64,000 bases of DNA from Stenotrophomonas maltophilia (GTDB lineage Bacteria; Pseudomonadota; Gammaproteobacteria; Xanthomonadales; Xanthomonadaceae): the NCBI RefSeq assembly GCF_002205165.1, contig NZ_NIVS01000055.1:1-64000 (forward strand). Reading direction: 5' to 3'. Below the pieces are notes generated by a model. It had not been told where the DNA came from, made no database searches, and saw only the letters and a program-made list of their open reading frames with translations. Positions within the stretch are counted from its first letter, which is position 1; each line of letters starts with the position of its first letter. Positions 9,506 through 18,027 of this stretch are shown piece after piece. The position numbers and the translations under genes were made by a program.

Positions 9506-10576
9506 CTAGTCGGCGCGGATGACCCGGTTGCGGCCCTCGCCCTTGGCCCGGTACAGCGCCGCGTCCGCGCGGGCCAGGGTCTGCTCGATCGCATCGCCAT
9601 GGCGGTGCGCGGCCACCCCGATGCTGATCGTCAGCGGCAGACCCAGCGGCAGATCGGCCACGGCCATGCGCAGGAAATCGCACTGCAGTTCGGCAGTAGC
9701 CAGCGGGGTATCGGGCATCAACACCACAAATTCTTCGCCGCCATAACGCGCGGCCAGGCCATGCCCGGCGAAATGCGCACGCAGCAGCCTGGCCAGTTCG
9801 GCCAGCACGTGGTCGCCGGTGGCATGGCCGTAAAGATCGTTGACGGTCTTGAAGTGATCGATGTCGAGCAGCGCGACGGCGGTCGCGCGTGGCTGGCCGT
9901 CGGCATCCACCACCGCCGCTTCCAGTGCGGCGCTCATGGCGCGGCGGTTGGGCAGGCCGGTGAGCGGATCGGTGCGGCTCTGTTCGGCGAGGTCGGCGTT
10001 CTGCTGTTCCAGCAGTTCGTTGTACTCGGCCAGGCGCTGCTCGTACCAGGCGCGGTCGGTCATGTGCTGCTGTATTTCATGCGCGTAGCGGCGCAATTCC
10101 ATCACCAGCGAGACCTGCCGGGACAAGGCCGCCAAGGCATCGCGCTGACCGCCGCTGAGCTGCCCTGGCGCTGCATCGAACACGCACAGCGTGCCCAGCG
10201 GCAGCCCATCGCTGCTCAACAACGGCGCACCGGCATAGAAGCGGATATGCGGCTCATCAACGACGATCGGGTTGTCGACGAAGCGCGGATCGGCTCGCGC
10301 GTCCTCGACCACCATCACCTGGTCCGGCTGCAGGATGGCATGGCCGCAGAAGGAGACGTCGCGATGGGTTTGGGTGGCCTCCAGCAGCTGTCGCGCCTTG
10401 AACCATTGCCGGTCCTGATCGACCAGGGTGACCGCGCCCATGCGGGTGCCACACAGCGCGGTGGCGATCGTGACCAGATCGTCGAAGGACCGCTCGCGCG
10501 GCGTATCCAGAATCTGATAACGCTGCAGCGCCAGCAGGCGTTGTGCTTCGTTGTCCGGCTTGGACGGCTTGATCAT
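9506..10576 (-). CDS. GAF-GGDEF diguanylate cyclase
   Basis: 356-residue soluble protein. Residues about 1-165 form a GAF sensor of the kind that begins with NEAQRLLALQRYQILDTPRE and contains SFCGHAI and GAPL. A short coiled linker follows, then a GGDEF domain with intact RTDPLTGLPNR, DIDHFKTVND and active site RYGGEEF near residue 279. It should make c-di-GMP from two GTP. The RxxD inhibitory site expected five residues before GGEEF is absent, so product feedback is probably weak. No transmembrane segment is seen. The GAF ligand is unknown. Confidence 0.9.
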   Translation of the reverse strand: MIKPSKPDNEAQRLLALQRYQILDTPRERSFDDLVTIATALCGTRMGAVTLVDQDRQWFKARQLLEATQTHRDVSFCGHAILQPDQVMVVEDARADPRFVDNPIVVDEPHIRFYAGAPLLSSDGLPLGTLCVFDAAPGQLSGGQRDALAALSRQVSLVMELRRYAHEIQQHMTDRAWYEQRLAEYNELLEQQNADLAEQSRTDPLTGLPNRRAMSAALEAAVVDADGQPRATAVALLDIDHFKTVNDLYGHATGDHVLAELARLLRAHFAGHGLAARYGGEEFVVLMPDTPLATAELQCDFLRMAVADLPLGLPLTISIGVAAHRHGDAIEQTLARADAALYRAKGEGRNRVIRAD

Positions 10577-10644
10577 CGTGGCAGGCAGTAACGTGTGCCT
10601 GCGCAGTCTAGCCCGAGTATCGCGCCATCACGTGACGCACAGCA

Positions 10645-11367
10645 TCACCAGTCCAGCTGTTTCGGCAGCAGGCCCTTGAGCTCGGCATCGGTGAGGTTGC
10701 GCCACTGGCCCGGCTTGAGCGCGCCCAGCTTGATGTTGTCGATGCGCACGCGGCGCAGCTGGGTGACGCGGAAGCCGAACGCGGCGGCCATCAGGCGGAT
10801 CTGCCGGTTCAGGCCCTGCTGCAGGGTGATCCGGAAGCCGAACTTGGCCAGCTTGCTGGTCCGGCACGGCAACGTGACTTCGTCACGGATGCGCACGCCG
10901 CGGGCCATGCCACGCAGGAACTCATCGGTGACGGCCTTGTTGACCGCCACCATGTATTCCTTCTGGTGGCCGTTCTCGGCGCGCAGGATCTGGTTGACGA
11001 TGTTGCCGTTGCTGGTCAGCAGGATCAGGCCTTCGGAATCCTTGTCCAGGCGGCCGATCGGGAAGATGCGTTGCTCGTGGCCGACGAACTCCACGATGTT
11101 GCCCTTCACCGAACTTTCGGTGGTGCAGGTGATGCCCACTGGCTTGTTCAGCGCGATGTAGACGTGCTTGCGGCCACCGGCCTTCTTCGCTTCGCGCGCA
11201 CGCAGCGGCTGGCCGTCGACCAGCACCACGTCCTGTTCGCCGACCACCGCACCGGTACCGGCCGGATGGCCATTGACGGTGACGCGGCGCTCGCCGATCA
11301 GGCGGTCGGCTTCGCGACGGGAACAGAAGCCGGTGTCGGCGATATGCTTGTTGAGTCGGGTTGTCAT
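10645..11367 (-). CDS. rluF: 23S rRNA pseudouridine(2604) synthase RluF
   Basis: 240-residue RsuA-family pseudouridine synthase. An N-terminal S4 RNA-binding domain (RLNKHIADTGFCSRREADRLI) precedes the catalytic domain with GRLDKDSEG, whose Asp is the family nucleophile. The long collinear match to E. coli RluF (for example VGITCTTE, RAENGHQKEYMV, GLNRQIRLM) supports RluF over RsuA/RluB/RluE. The C-terminal tail of the E. coli protein is missing. There is no Shine-Dalgarno before the ATG at 11367, but GATAAT ends 6 nt before it, so the mRNA may be leaderless. Confidence 0.88.
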   Translation of the reverse strand: MTTRLNKHIADTGFCSRREADRLIGERRVTVNGHPAGTGAVVGEQDVVLVDGQPLRAREAKKAGGRKHVYIALNKPVGITCTTESSVKGNIVEFVGHEQRIFPIGRLDKDSEGLILLTSNGNIVNQILRAENGHQKEYMVAVNKAVTDEFLRGMARGVRIRDEVTLPCRTSKLAKFGFRITLQQGLNRQIRLMAAAFGFRVTQLRRVRIDNIKLGALKPGQWRNLTDAELKGLLPKQLDW

Positions 11368-11373
11368 CGGCCC

Positions 11374-11379
11374 ATTATC
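11374..11379 (-). promoter_or_regulatory. -10-like hexamer upstream of rluF
   Basis: On the minus strand this reads GATAAT (5 of 6 matches to TATAAT), with 6 nt between it and the rluF ATG. The geometry implies a leaderless transcript. Confidence 0.5.
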
Positions 11380-11423
11380 GGGCAAAAGGTGGCCGCCGCT
11401 GCGTTTTTCCGCGTGCCGGCGGT

Positions 11424-12892
11424 TCAGGCCGGCATCGGATCGCCGGCGGTCGTGGTGCGCTCGCCGTCATGGATCTGGTTACGGCCGTTGCGCTTGGCGC
11501 AGTACATGGCGTGGTCGGCCCGGCGCAGCAGCCCGGCCAGGTCGTCGCTGCCGGGCTTGAGCACGGCCAGGCCGATGCTGGCCGACACCGTCAGGCCGGG
11601 GATCCCGAGCGCCTGGGTGACTGCCGCCACCTGCTGCCGCACCGTCTCCAGCCGTGCCACGGCGGCGGCATGACCGGCACCGGGCAGCAGCACCAGGAAT
11701 TCTTCACCGCCCATCCGGATCACATCGTCGTGGTTGCGCACCGAGCCACGCAGCGCGCGCGCCACCGCGACCAGCACCTGGTCGCCCACTTCATGCCCGA
11801 ACTGGTCGTTGATGTCCTTGAACAGGTCAATGTCCAGGAAGCCGATCGCCAGCGCATGCGGCTCCTGTCGCGCACGTTCCAGGTACTCCGCGAGCAGGCG
11901 CAGGCCGGCGCGGCGATTGGGCAGCCCCGTCAACACGTCGGTATCGGCCAGCTGGCGCATTTCGTCGCGCTGGCGACGCAGCCGGCCCAGCCGCAGGTTC
12001 AGGGCGTAGGCGGCCATCATCAGGAACCAGGTCGCCGAGAGCTGCAGTGCTTCGATCCGGTACGCCACCAGCCAGCGCGCATCCAGCGCATCGGCCCCGA
12101 TCATGATCCACCAGGGCGCGAGCGCGGCCAGCGCCGGTCACCGCCATTGAGCCGCCAAAGGATGGGCAACAGCAGCGCCTGGCTGAACGCGGTGAGTGCG
12201 ATCAGCCACCAGGAGGCGCGGTCCTGCACCGGCAGCCACGGTTCGGGATAGCCGCTCAGCCCGCCGAGCACCGCCTGCCAGAGCACGAACACCACACAGG
12301 CACCCACATAGACCAGGAACGAGCGGTCGCGGGTGGTGGCCCAGCCCATCAGCGCCGACAGCGCCAAGGCGATCGCCACCGCGATGCAGGCCGCGCGCAT
12401 CAGCAACCGGGCGGTGTCGTTCTGCTGCACCGGGCTGGGCGCGCCGAGCTGGATGGTCGGCACCCAGCGGTCCTTCAGCGGGCGGGTCCAGGACACCACG
12501 ATCGGCTCGTGATCGCCGGCCTCGGGCACCACCACCAGCCCGACCCCGGCCCGGAAGCGCGAATCGCGGGTGCGGGCATCGTGCATGCTGCCGCAGATCT
12601 CGCGGTCGCCATGGCTGATCCGGACCTCGCCGGTGAGTACGCCGAACACATCCACGGCCTGGGGTTTGCCGGACCAGCCGGCGGCCGGGGCCGGGATCGA
12701 CAGCACTTCCTGGTGGCGGGCCAGCACATCCGGTGTGCAGGCGCGCTGTGGCGTCACCTCATCGGTGGCGCCGCCCAGCAACAGGAAGTCCTGCCCCACG
12801 CGCGGCGCGGCCTGCAGGCTCCAGGGCAGCAGCCACAGCAGCATCAGCGCAAGCGCCATCCACCCGATCGAGTACCCGCCCCCGTTGCTCAC
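11424..12892 (-). pseudogene. Membrane diguanylate cyclase split by a frameshift
   Basis: Two frames together encode one membrane GGDEF protein. The upstream frame (12892 GTG to stop at 12101) gives a signal segment, a periplasmic domain and several membrane helices, then runs out of frame near WRLNGGDR. The downstream frame picks up with ALAALAPWWIM, more helices and a complete GGDEF domain (DVLTGLPNRR, DIDLFKDIND, MGGEEF) with an RxxD inhibitory site (RNHD). One missing base near 12134-12137 (CCGG, minus strand) explains the switch; an extra G would restore DRALAALAP. Either the gene is recently inactivated or there is a sequencing error. If real, the cyclase half could still start at an ATG at 12104. 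Layout resembles 7TM-sensor cyclases. Confidence 0.8.
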
Positions 12893-12961
12893 ACCTGCGC
12901 CCTGCCCGCCCGTGTCCGTCCGCGCACACCGTGTCCGCAACCGTCGGCGGCGATTATCGCA

Positions 12962-15391
12962 TCATGGCATGCCCCGCCAGGACTCGGACGCGCGGCCCGC
13001 GCCGACCGGGCGTATCGCCAGCTGGGTCATCCGCTCCAGCGGGATCGGCCGTTCTATCGCGTACCCCTGCAGGCCCTCCACGCCCATCTGCGCCAGCTGG
13101 TCGGCCACTACCGCCGATTCCACCCACTCGGCCACCACCATCATGTGCAGCTCGCGGCCGACCTCGGTGATCGCCCGCACGGCAGCGCGGTTGACCGGAT
13201 CCACGTTCATGTCGCGCACGAACACCCCATCGATCTTGAGCATGTCTGCCGGCAACTCGCGCAGATAGCCGAACGAGGACAGCCCCGAGCCGAAATCATC
13301 CAGCGCCATCCGGCAGCCACGCGCCTTGACCGCATCGATGAAGGCACGCGCCTGCTGCAGGTTGCTGACCGCGGCGGTTTCTGTGATTTCAAAGCAGAGC
13401 TTGCGGGCCAGCCCGCGGTTGCGTTCGAGCAGGTCGGTGACGAAGGCCAGGAAGCTGGGCTCGGCGATCGACTGTGCCGATACGTTGACGTTGCACAGGC
13501 CCAGCTGCTGCACGTGGCTCGGGCAGACCTGCAGATGCCGGAACAACAGCGAGAGCACATGGCGGTCCAGGGCCATGCCCATGCCATAGCGCTCCACCGC
13601 GCCCATGAACTCGGCCGGCCCCTGCAACGCCCCTTCCGGGCTGCGCATGCGCACCAGCACTTCGTAATGCAGGAACTCCGGATCGCCGACCCGCTCGATG
13701 CGCTGGGCATACAGCAGCAGGCGGTTCTCGGCCATCGCGCTGGAGACATTGGCCAACCGCTCTGCTTCGCGCCGACGCTCATCCAGCGCCATGCGGCTTT
13801 CGTTGTAGCAATGCACGCGGTTGCGGCCGGCCTCCTTGGCGGCATAGCACGCGCTGTCGGCCGCGCTCATCAGCCAGTTCACATCCGGTGCCTCGGCGGT
13901 CACTTCGACCACGCCGACGCTGCAGCTCACCCGGGGGGCGCCGTCGCCGTGGTGCAGGCTGACCTGGCCCAGCGTGCGGATCACCCGCTGCAGCACCTGT
14001 TTGGCTTCGTCCTGGCCTGCATTGGCCAGGAACAAGGCGAACTCGTCGCCGCCCAGGCGCCCCACCCAATCGCCGTCGCGCACCGCCCCCACCAGGTAGT
14101 CGGCGAAGCTGCGCAGCAGTTGGTCCCCGGCGGCATGGCCAAGCCCGTCGTTGACCAGCTTGAAGTAATCCAGATCGATGTAGCACAGCGAGTGGGTGCC
14201 GCCGTCCTCGCGGACCGTCACCAGTGCCTGTTCGAGCAGCCGTTCGATCTCGCGGCGATTGATCAGCCCGGTCAGCGGGTCGTGACTGGCGTGGTGTTCC
14301 ACCTCCCGCGCCAAGGCATGGTTCTGCGAGACATCTTCGACCAGGGCGAACACCGCAGGCGCCCCCGCACGCGGGTGCACCACCGTCCCGCTCCAGCGCC
14401 CCCACATGAGGCTGCCGTCGGCGCGCAGGAAACGCAGCTCGCCCGGGCGCAGCTGGCGTGGCCAGTCGATCCGGCCGTGCTCGTCCAGGATCAGCTCGCC
14501 CTCCACCAGCAGATCGGCCAGCGACAAGCTGAGCAGTGCCTCCCGGCGGTGATCGAGGATATCGGCCATCGCCTGGTTGGCCTCGACGATGCCGCCTTCC
14601 TCGTCGAGTTTGAGCATGCCGACCGTGGCCTGGTAGAACGCGGCGCGGAAGCGGCTCTCCTGTTCGGTCAGGTCGTTGCGCACGCGGCGCGCCAGCAATA
14701 CCGCGACCAGGGTGATCGCCAGCACCGACAACCCGCCCACGATGAAGGTCGTCATGCGCACCATCGCCGCGGTGTGCAGCAGCGCACTGGAGAAGGCGCG
14801 CGCCTGGTTCTGCATGCCCACATCCAGTGCCTGCACCCGGCGCAGCAGGGCCTGCTGCACCGCCGGTGTCAGGCTGCCGGCCGCATGCCCGGCCTGGACC
14901 CGGTCGGTGATGGCCACCAGCTGCAGCAGATCGTCATCGGTGTCGCGCCACAGGCGGACCGCATCGCGGAAATACGGTTGATCGCGCAGGTAGCGGTAGG
15001 ACAGGATCAGGCGGTTGATGTCCCCGCGCGCATTGCCGCCTTCGATGAAGCCACGCCGTGCCGCGGCAGTGTCCGGCTCGGCCTGTTCGAGTGCGCGACG
15101 GGCGGCGAGATCGCCCAGCGGCACCCGCAGTGCCTGCCGGGTCACGGTCAGGTCGTCGGGGTTGCCCGAGGTGATATAGCGCGAGAGCGCGTGGGTGGCC
15201 TGCTGCTGACCACGCGACCAGTGGCTCTGGCCCATGATCCACGCGGTGGAGGCGGCCTGCAGCTCCTGGATCAACGCGGAAATCCCGACCAGGCCGATGG
15301 CCATGCCGGTCAACAGCACAAAGCGCAGGGTCAGACCCCGCATTGAATACGGTATCGCGGTGCCGCCACTCTCCCTGCGACCTCCAACCAT
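12962..15391 (-). CDS. Membrane PAS-GGDEF-EAL c-di-GMP protein
   Basis: 809 residues. A membrane helix at about 18-40, a periplasmic helical region and a second helix at about 205-230 are followed by a PAS domain (about 245-365), GGDEF and EAL. The GGDEF motif RLGGDEF near 447 is intact and has an RxxD inhibitory site (RDGD) five residues earlier. The EAL motif reads YEVLVRM near 578, a common EVL variant, and DDFGSGLSSFGYL near 697 is present, so phosphodiesterase activity is plausible. Both activities may be present or one may regulate the other. The start at 15391 has GGGGGGA 7 nt upstream; an internal ATG at 15343 has none. Confidence 0.88.
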   Translation of the reverse strand: MVGGRRESGGTAIPYSMRGLTLRFVLLTGMAIGLVGISALIQELQAASTAWIMGQSHWSRGQQQATHALSRYITSGNPDDLTVTRQALRVPLGDLAARRALEQAEPDTAAARRGFIEGGNARGDINRLILSYRYLRDQPYFRDAVRLWRDTDDDLLQLVAITDRVQAGHAAGSLTPAVQQALLRRVQALDVGMQNQARAFSSALLHTAAMVRMTTFIVGGLSVLAITLVAVLLARRVRNDLTEQESRFRAAFYQATVGMLKLDEEGGIVEANQAMADILDHRREALLSLSLADLLVEGELILDEHGRIDWPRQLRPGELRFLRADGSLMWGRWSGTVVHPRAGAPAVFALVEDVSQNHALAREVEHHASHDPLTGLINRREIERLLEQALVTVREDGGTHSLCYIDLDYFKLVNDGLGHAAGDQLLRSFADYLVGAVRDGDWVGRLGGDEFALFLANAGQDEAKQVLQRVIRTLGQVSLHHGDGAPRVSCSVGVVEVTAEAPDVNWLMSAADSACYAAKEAGRNRVHCYNESRMALDERRREAERLANVSSAMAENRLLLYAQRIERVGDPEFLHYEVLVRMRSPEGALQGPAEFMGAVERYGMGMALDRHVLSLLFRHLQVCPSHVQQLGLCNVNVSAQSIAEPSFLAFVTDLLERNRGLARKLCFEITETAAVSNLQQARAFIDAVKARGCRMALDDFGSGLSSFGYLRELPADMLKIDGVFVRDMNVDPVNRAAVRAITEVGRELHMMVVAEWVESAVVADQLAQMGVEGLQGYAIERPIPLERMTQLAIRPVGAGRASESWRGMP

Positions 15392-15519
15392 CGCCGATCC
15401 CCCCGGGGCTGCGGATGTGGAAACTCATTCCATTGGAGCATGGTCCAACCTGCAGGCTAGGGCCAGTGTTGTTGAGACGGTGCGAAACCGGCGGGCCGGC
15501 TCGCGGGGGCCGGATACGA

Positions 15520-15545
15520 CGACGCCAGCCCGGAGGCTGGCGTCG
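15520..15545 (-). terminator. Hairpin downstream of deaD
   Basis: 11-bp perfect stem (15520-15530, 15535-15545) with a CGGA loop, 20 bp past the deaD stop. No T tract follows on the minus strand, so termination is likely but weakly supported. Confidence 0.5.
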
Positions 15546-15565
15546 AGGCGATCACACGGGGGCGA

Positions 15566-17509
15566 TCAGAAGTTGCGCGGACCGCGCGGCTTGAAGCCGT
15601 CACGGCGCGGCGGGCGATCGTTGCCACCCGGGCCGCTGCGCGGGCCACCCGGACCACGCGGCTTGCCCTGGCCGAACTTCGGCTTGAACGCCGGACGCGG
15701 CGACGGGGTCAGGTCTTCACCCGGCTCGACCTTGCGCATCTGAAGCTGCTGGCCCGAGACCCACACCTTCTTCAGGTGGGTCAGCAGGTCCTGCGGCATT
15801 TCGGCCGGCAGGTCCAGCACCGAGAAGTCGTCATGGATGTCGATGCGGCCGATGAAACGGCTTTCCAGGCCGGCTTCGTTGGCGATCGCGCCGACGATGT
15901 TGCCCGGCTTCACGCCGTGCACGTGGCCCACTTCGATACGGAAGGTTTCCATGCCCGGCTCGGCGGCACCACGCGGGGCGATGTCACGGCGCGGGGCGCG
16001 CTCGAAGCCGCCTTCGCTGTTGCCGAAGTCGCCTTCCGGACGCGGCGGGCGCGGGCCGCGGTCGTCTTCACGGCGCGGGCCACGCTCGAAGCGCGGCTCG
16101 AAACGGGCCGGACGCTCGCCACGGTCGTTGCTGCGCTCGTTGCGCTGGTGCGGGGCACGCTCTTCACGGGCGCCACGGACCGGCGGGGTCAGCAGGAACG
16201 GCGAATCGCCCTGCAGCAGCTTGGCCAGCGCGGCGGCGATGTCGATCGCCGGCACGTTCTTCTCGCCTTCCAGGCGCTGCAGCAGGTCGCGGTAGAACTC
16301 GGTACCACCGGCATCGAGCGCATCGCTGATGCGGCTCATGAACTTGCTGATGCGGGTGTCGTTGACCGCGTCCACGCTCGGCAGCTGCATTTCTTCGATC
16401 GGCTGGCGGGTGGCGCGCTCGATCGCACGCAGCATGCCCTTTTCGCGCGGGGTGGCGAACAGGATCGCATCACCGGTGCGGCCGGCACGGCCGGTACGGC
16501 CGATGCGGTGCACGTAGCTTTCGGTGTCGTACGGGATGTCGTAGTTCAGCACGTGGCTGATGCGCTCCACGTCCAGGCCACGGGCGGCCACGTCGGTGGC
16601 CACCAGGATGTCCAGCTTGCCTTCCTTGAGCATGCCGATGGTGCGCTCGCGCTGGGCCTGCTGCATGTCGCCATTGATGGCGGCCGCAGCCAGGCCGCGT
16701 GCCTGCAGCTTCTCGGCCAGCTCTTCGGTGGCCGCCTTGGTGCGCGAGAAGATGATCATCGCGTCGAACGGTTCCACTTCCAGGATCCGGGTCAGCGCGT
16801 CCAGCTTGTGCATGCCGCTCACCCACCAGTAACGCTGGCGGATGTTGGCCGAGGTCGTCGTCTTGCTGACGATGGTGACTTCGGCCGGGTTCTTCAGGTA
16901 GGTCTGCGCGATGCGGCGGATCTGCGAGGGCATGGTGGCCGAGAACAGGGCGACCTGGCGGGTCTCCGGCAGCTTCTTCAGCACGGCTTCGACGTCGTCG
17001 ATGAAGCCCATGCGCAGCATTTCATCGGCTTCGTCGAGCACCAGCGTCTTCAGCTCGGACAGGTCCAGGGTGCCGCGCTCGAGGTGATCGATCACGCGGC
17101 CCGGGGTGCCCACGATGACGTGCACGCCACGGCGCAGGGCCTGCAGCTGCTGGCCGTAGGGCTGGCCGCCGTACACCGGCAGCACGCGGAAGCCGGGGAT
17201 GCCGGAGGAATAGGTCTGGAACGCCTCGGCGACCTGGATGGCCAGTTCGCGGGTCGGCGCCAGCACCAGCACCTGCGGCTTGGTCTGGTTGAAATCGAGG
17301 TTGGACAGCACCGGCAGCGCGAAGGCGGCGGTCTTGCCGGTACCGGTCTGGGCCTGGCCCAGCACGTCGCGGCCTTCCAGCATGGCCGGAATGGTGGCGG
17401 CCTGGATCGGCGAGGGGGTTTCGTAACCGACGGTGGCGACGGCCTGCATCACAGCGTCGGACAGGCCGAGATCTGCGAACAGCAGCGGCGCGGGGGATTC
17501 TTGGGACAT
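15566..17509 (-). CDS. deaD: DEAD-box RNA helicase DeaD/CsdA
   Basis: 647-residue RNA helicase for ribosome assembly and cold-shock RNA unwinding. Motifs run in order: Q-motif (FADLGL...GYETPSPIQ), AQTGTGKT, PTRELA, DEAD, SAT and HRIGRTGRAG, all intact. A C-terminal DbpA-type RNA-binding domain (FRIEVGHVHGVKPGNIVGAI...GRIDIHDDFSVLDLP) follows, after a 100-residue Arg/Glu/Gly-rich linker. The tail is rich in Arg, Gly and Pro, as in other DeaD proteins of this group. GGAG lies 6 nt before the ATG. The long 5' region (next gene 268 bp away) and a hairpin in it suit cold-shock control. Confidence 0.93.
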   Translation of the reverse strand: MSQESPAPLLFADLGLSDAVMQAVATVGYETPSPIQAATIPAMLEGRDVLGQAQTGTGKTAAFALPVLSNLDFNQTKPQVLVLAPTRELAIQVAEAFQTYSSGIPGFRVLPVYGGQPYGQQLQALRRGVHVIVGTPGRVIDHLERGTLDLSELKTLVLDEADEMLRMGFIDDVEAVLKKLPETRQVALFSATMPSQIRRIAQTYLKNPAEVTIVSKTTTSANIRQRYWWVSGMHKLDALTRILEVEPFDAMIIFSRTKAATEELAEKLQARGLAAAAINGDMQQAQRERTIGMLKEGKLDILVATDVAARGLDVERISHVLNYDIPYDTESYVHRIGRTGRAGRTGDAILFATPREKGMLRAIERATRQPIEEMQLPSVDAVNDTRISKFMSRISDALDAGGTEFYRDLLQRLEGEKNVPAIDIAAALAKLLQGDSPFLLTPPVRGAREERAPHQRNERSNDRGERPARFEPRFERGPRREDDRGPRPPRPEGDFGNSEGGFERAPRRDIAPRGAAEPGMETFRIEVGHVHGVKPGNIVGAIANEAGLESRFIGRIDIHDDFSVLDLPAEMPQDLLTHLKKVWVSGQQLQMRKVEPGEDLTPSPRPAFKPKFGQGKPRGPGGPRSGPGGNDRPPRRDGFKPRGPRNF

Positions 17510-17523
17510 GGGGAACTCCGAAA

Positions 17524-17546
17524 CACTGCCCTTTTGCGTGGCAGTG
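17524..17546 (-). promoter_or_regulatory. Hairpin in the deaD 5' leader
   Basis: CACTGCC (17524-17530) pairs with GGCAGTG (17540-17546) around a 9-nt loop, just upstream of the deaD ribosome-binding site. It could influence ribosome access or RNA stability. This is inference from position only. Confidence 0.35.
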
Positions 17547-17776
17547 AGATAAAAAAGGGGGATGGTCCGCGCTTTGGGCGCCCTTTCTTATCGCGTGCCC
17601 TGGCGCTGCTCGGTCGGAGGAGAATTCACTCACTCAGGGGGCGATGATACCGCATCGTTCCTGAACAACGCGTACAGATTCCCGTACGGATGCCGTTGTG
17701 CCACGTGCTGGCGCACAATACGCGCCCTTTTCCGGCCCGGCCCCACCGCCGCGCCCTTTCCCAGGATACCCGCGCC

Positions 17777-18007
17777 ATGCAGACCCTCGAATTTGAACTG
17801 GACCGCGACTACGTCGAGCTCAAGCAGCTGCTCAAGCTGGCCGACCTGGTCACCAGCGGGGGCGAAGCCAAGACCGTGATCGGCGACGGCCAGGTCCTGG
17901 TCGATGGCGAGGTCGAGCTGCGCAAAGCCTGCAAGATCCGCGCGGGGCAGCAGGTCCAGTTCGCCGAGACCGTCATTCATGTGATCGCCGACAGCGACGC
18001 GCCCTGA
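17777..18007 (+). CDS. S4-like RNA-binding protein (YbcJ type)
   Basis: 76-residue single-domain S4 protein. The core TLEFELDRDYVELKQLLKLADLVTSGGEAKTVIGDGQVLVDGEVELRKACKI matches the YbcJ/YaaA-like S4 family (alpha-L motif, SGGEAK and VNGE-type turn). It probably binds RNA, perhaps rRNA; target unknown. AGGA lies 10 nt before the ATG. It is divergent from deaD, another RNA-acting gene, and convergent with ubiM. Confidence 0.85.
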   Translation: MQTLEFELDRDYVELKQLLKLADLVTSGGEAKTVIGDGQVLVDGEVELRKACKIRAGQQVQFAETVIHVIADSDAP

Positions 18008-18027
18008 CCTGCCCGGCCCGGCCCTGC

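Noticed and set aside
12509-15346. 945-codon open frame on the plus strand
   Set aside because: It is antisense to the PAS-GGDEF-EAL gene and has the His/Gln/Arg-rich composition typical of shadow frames in GC-rich DNA.
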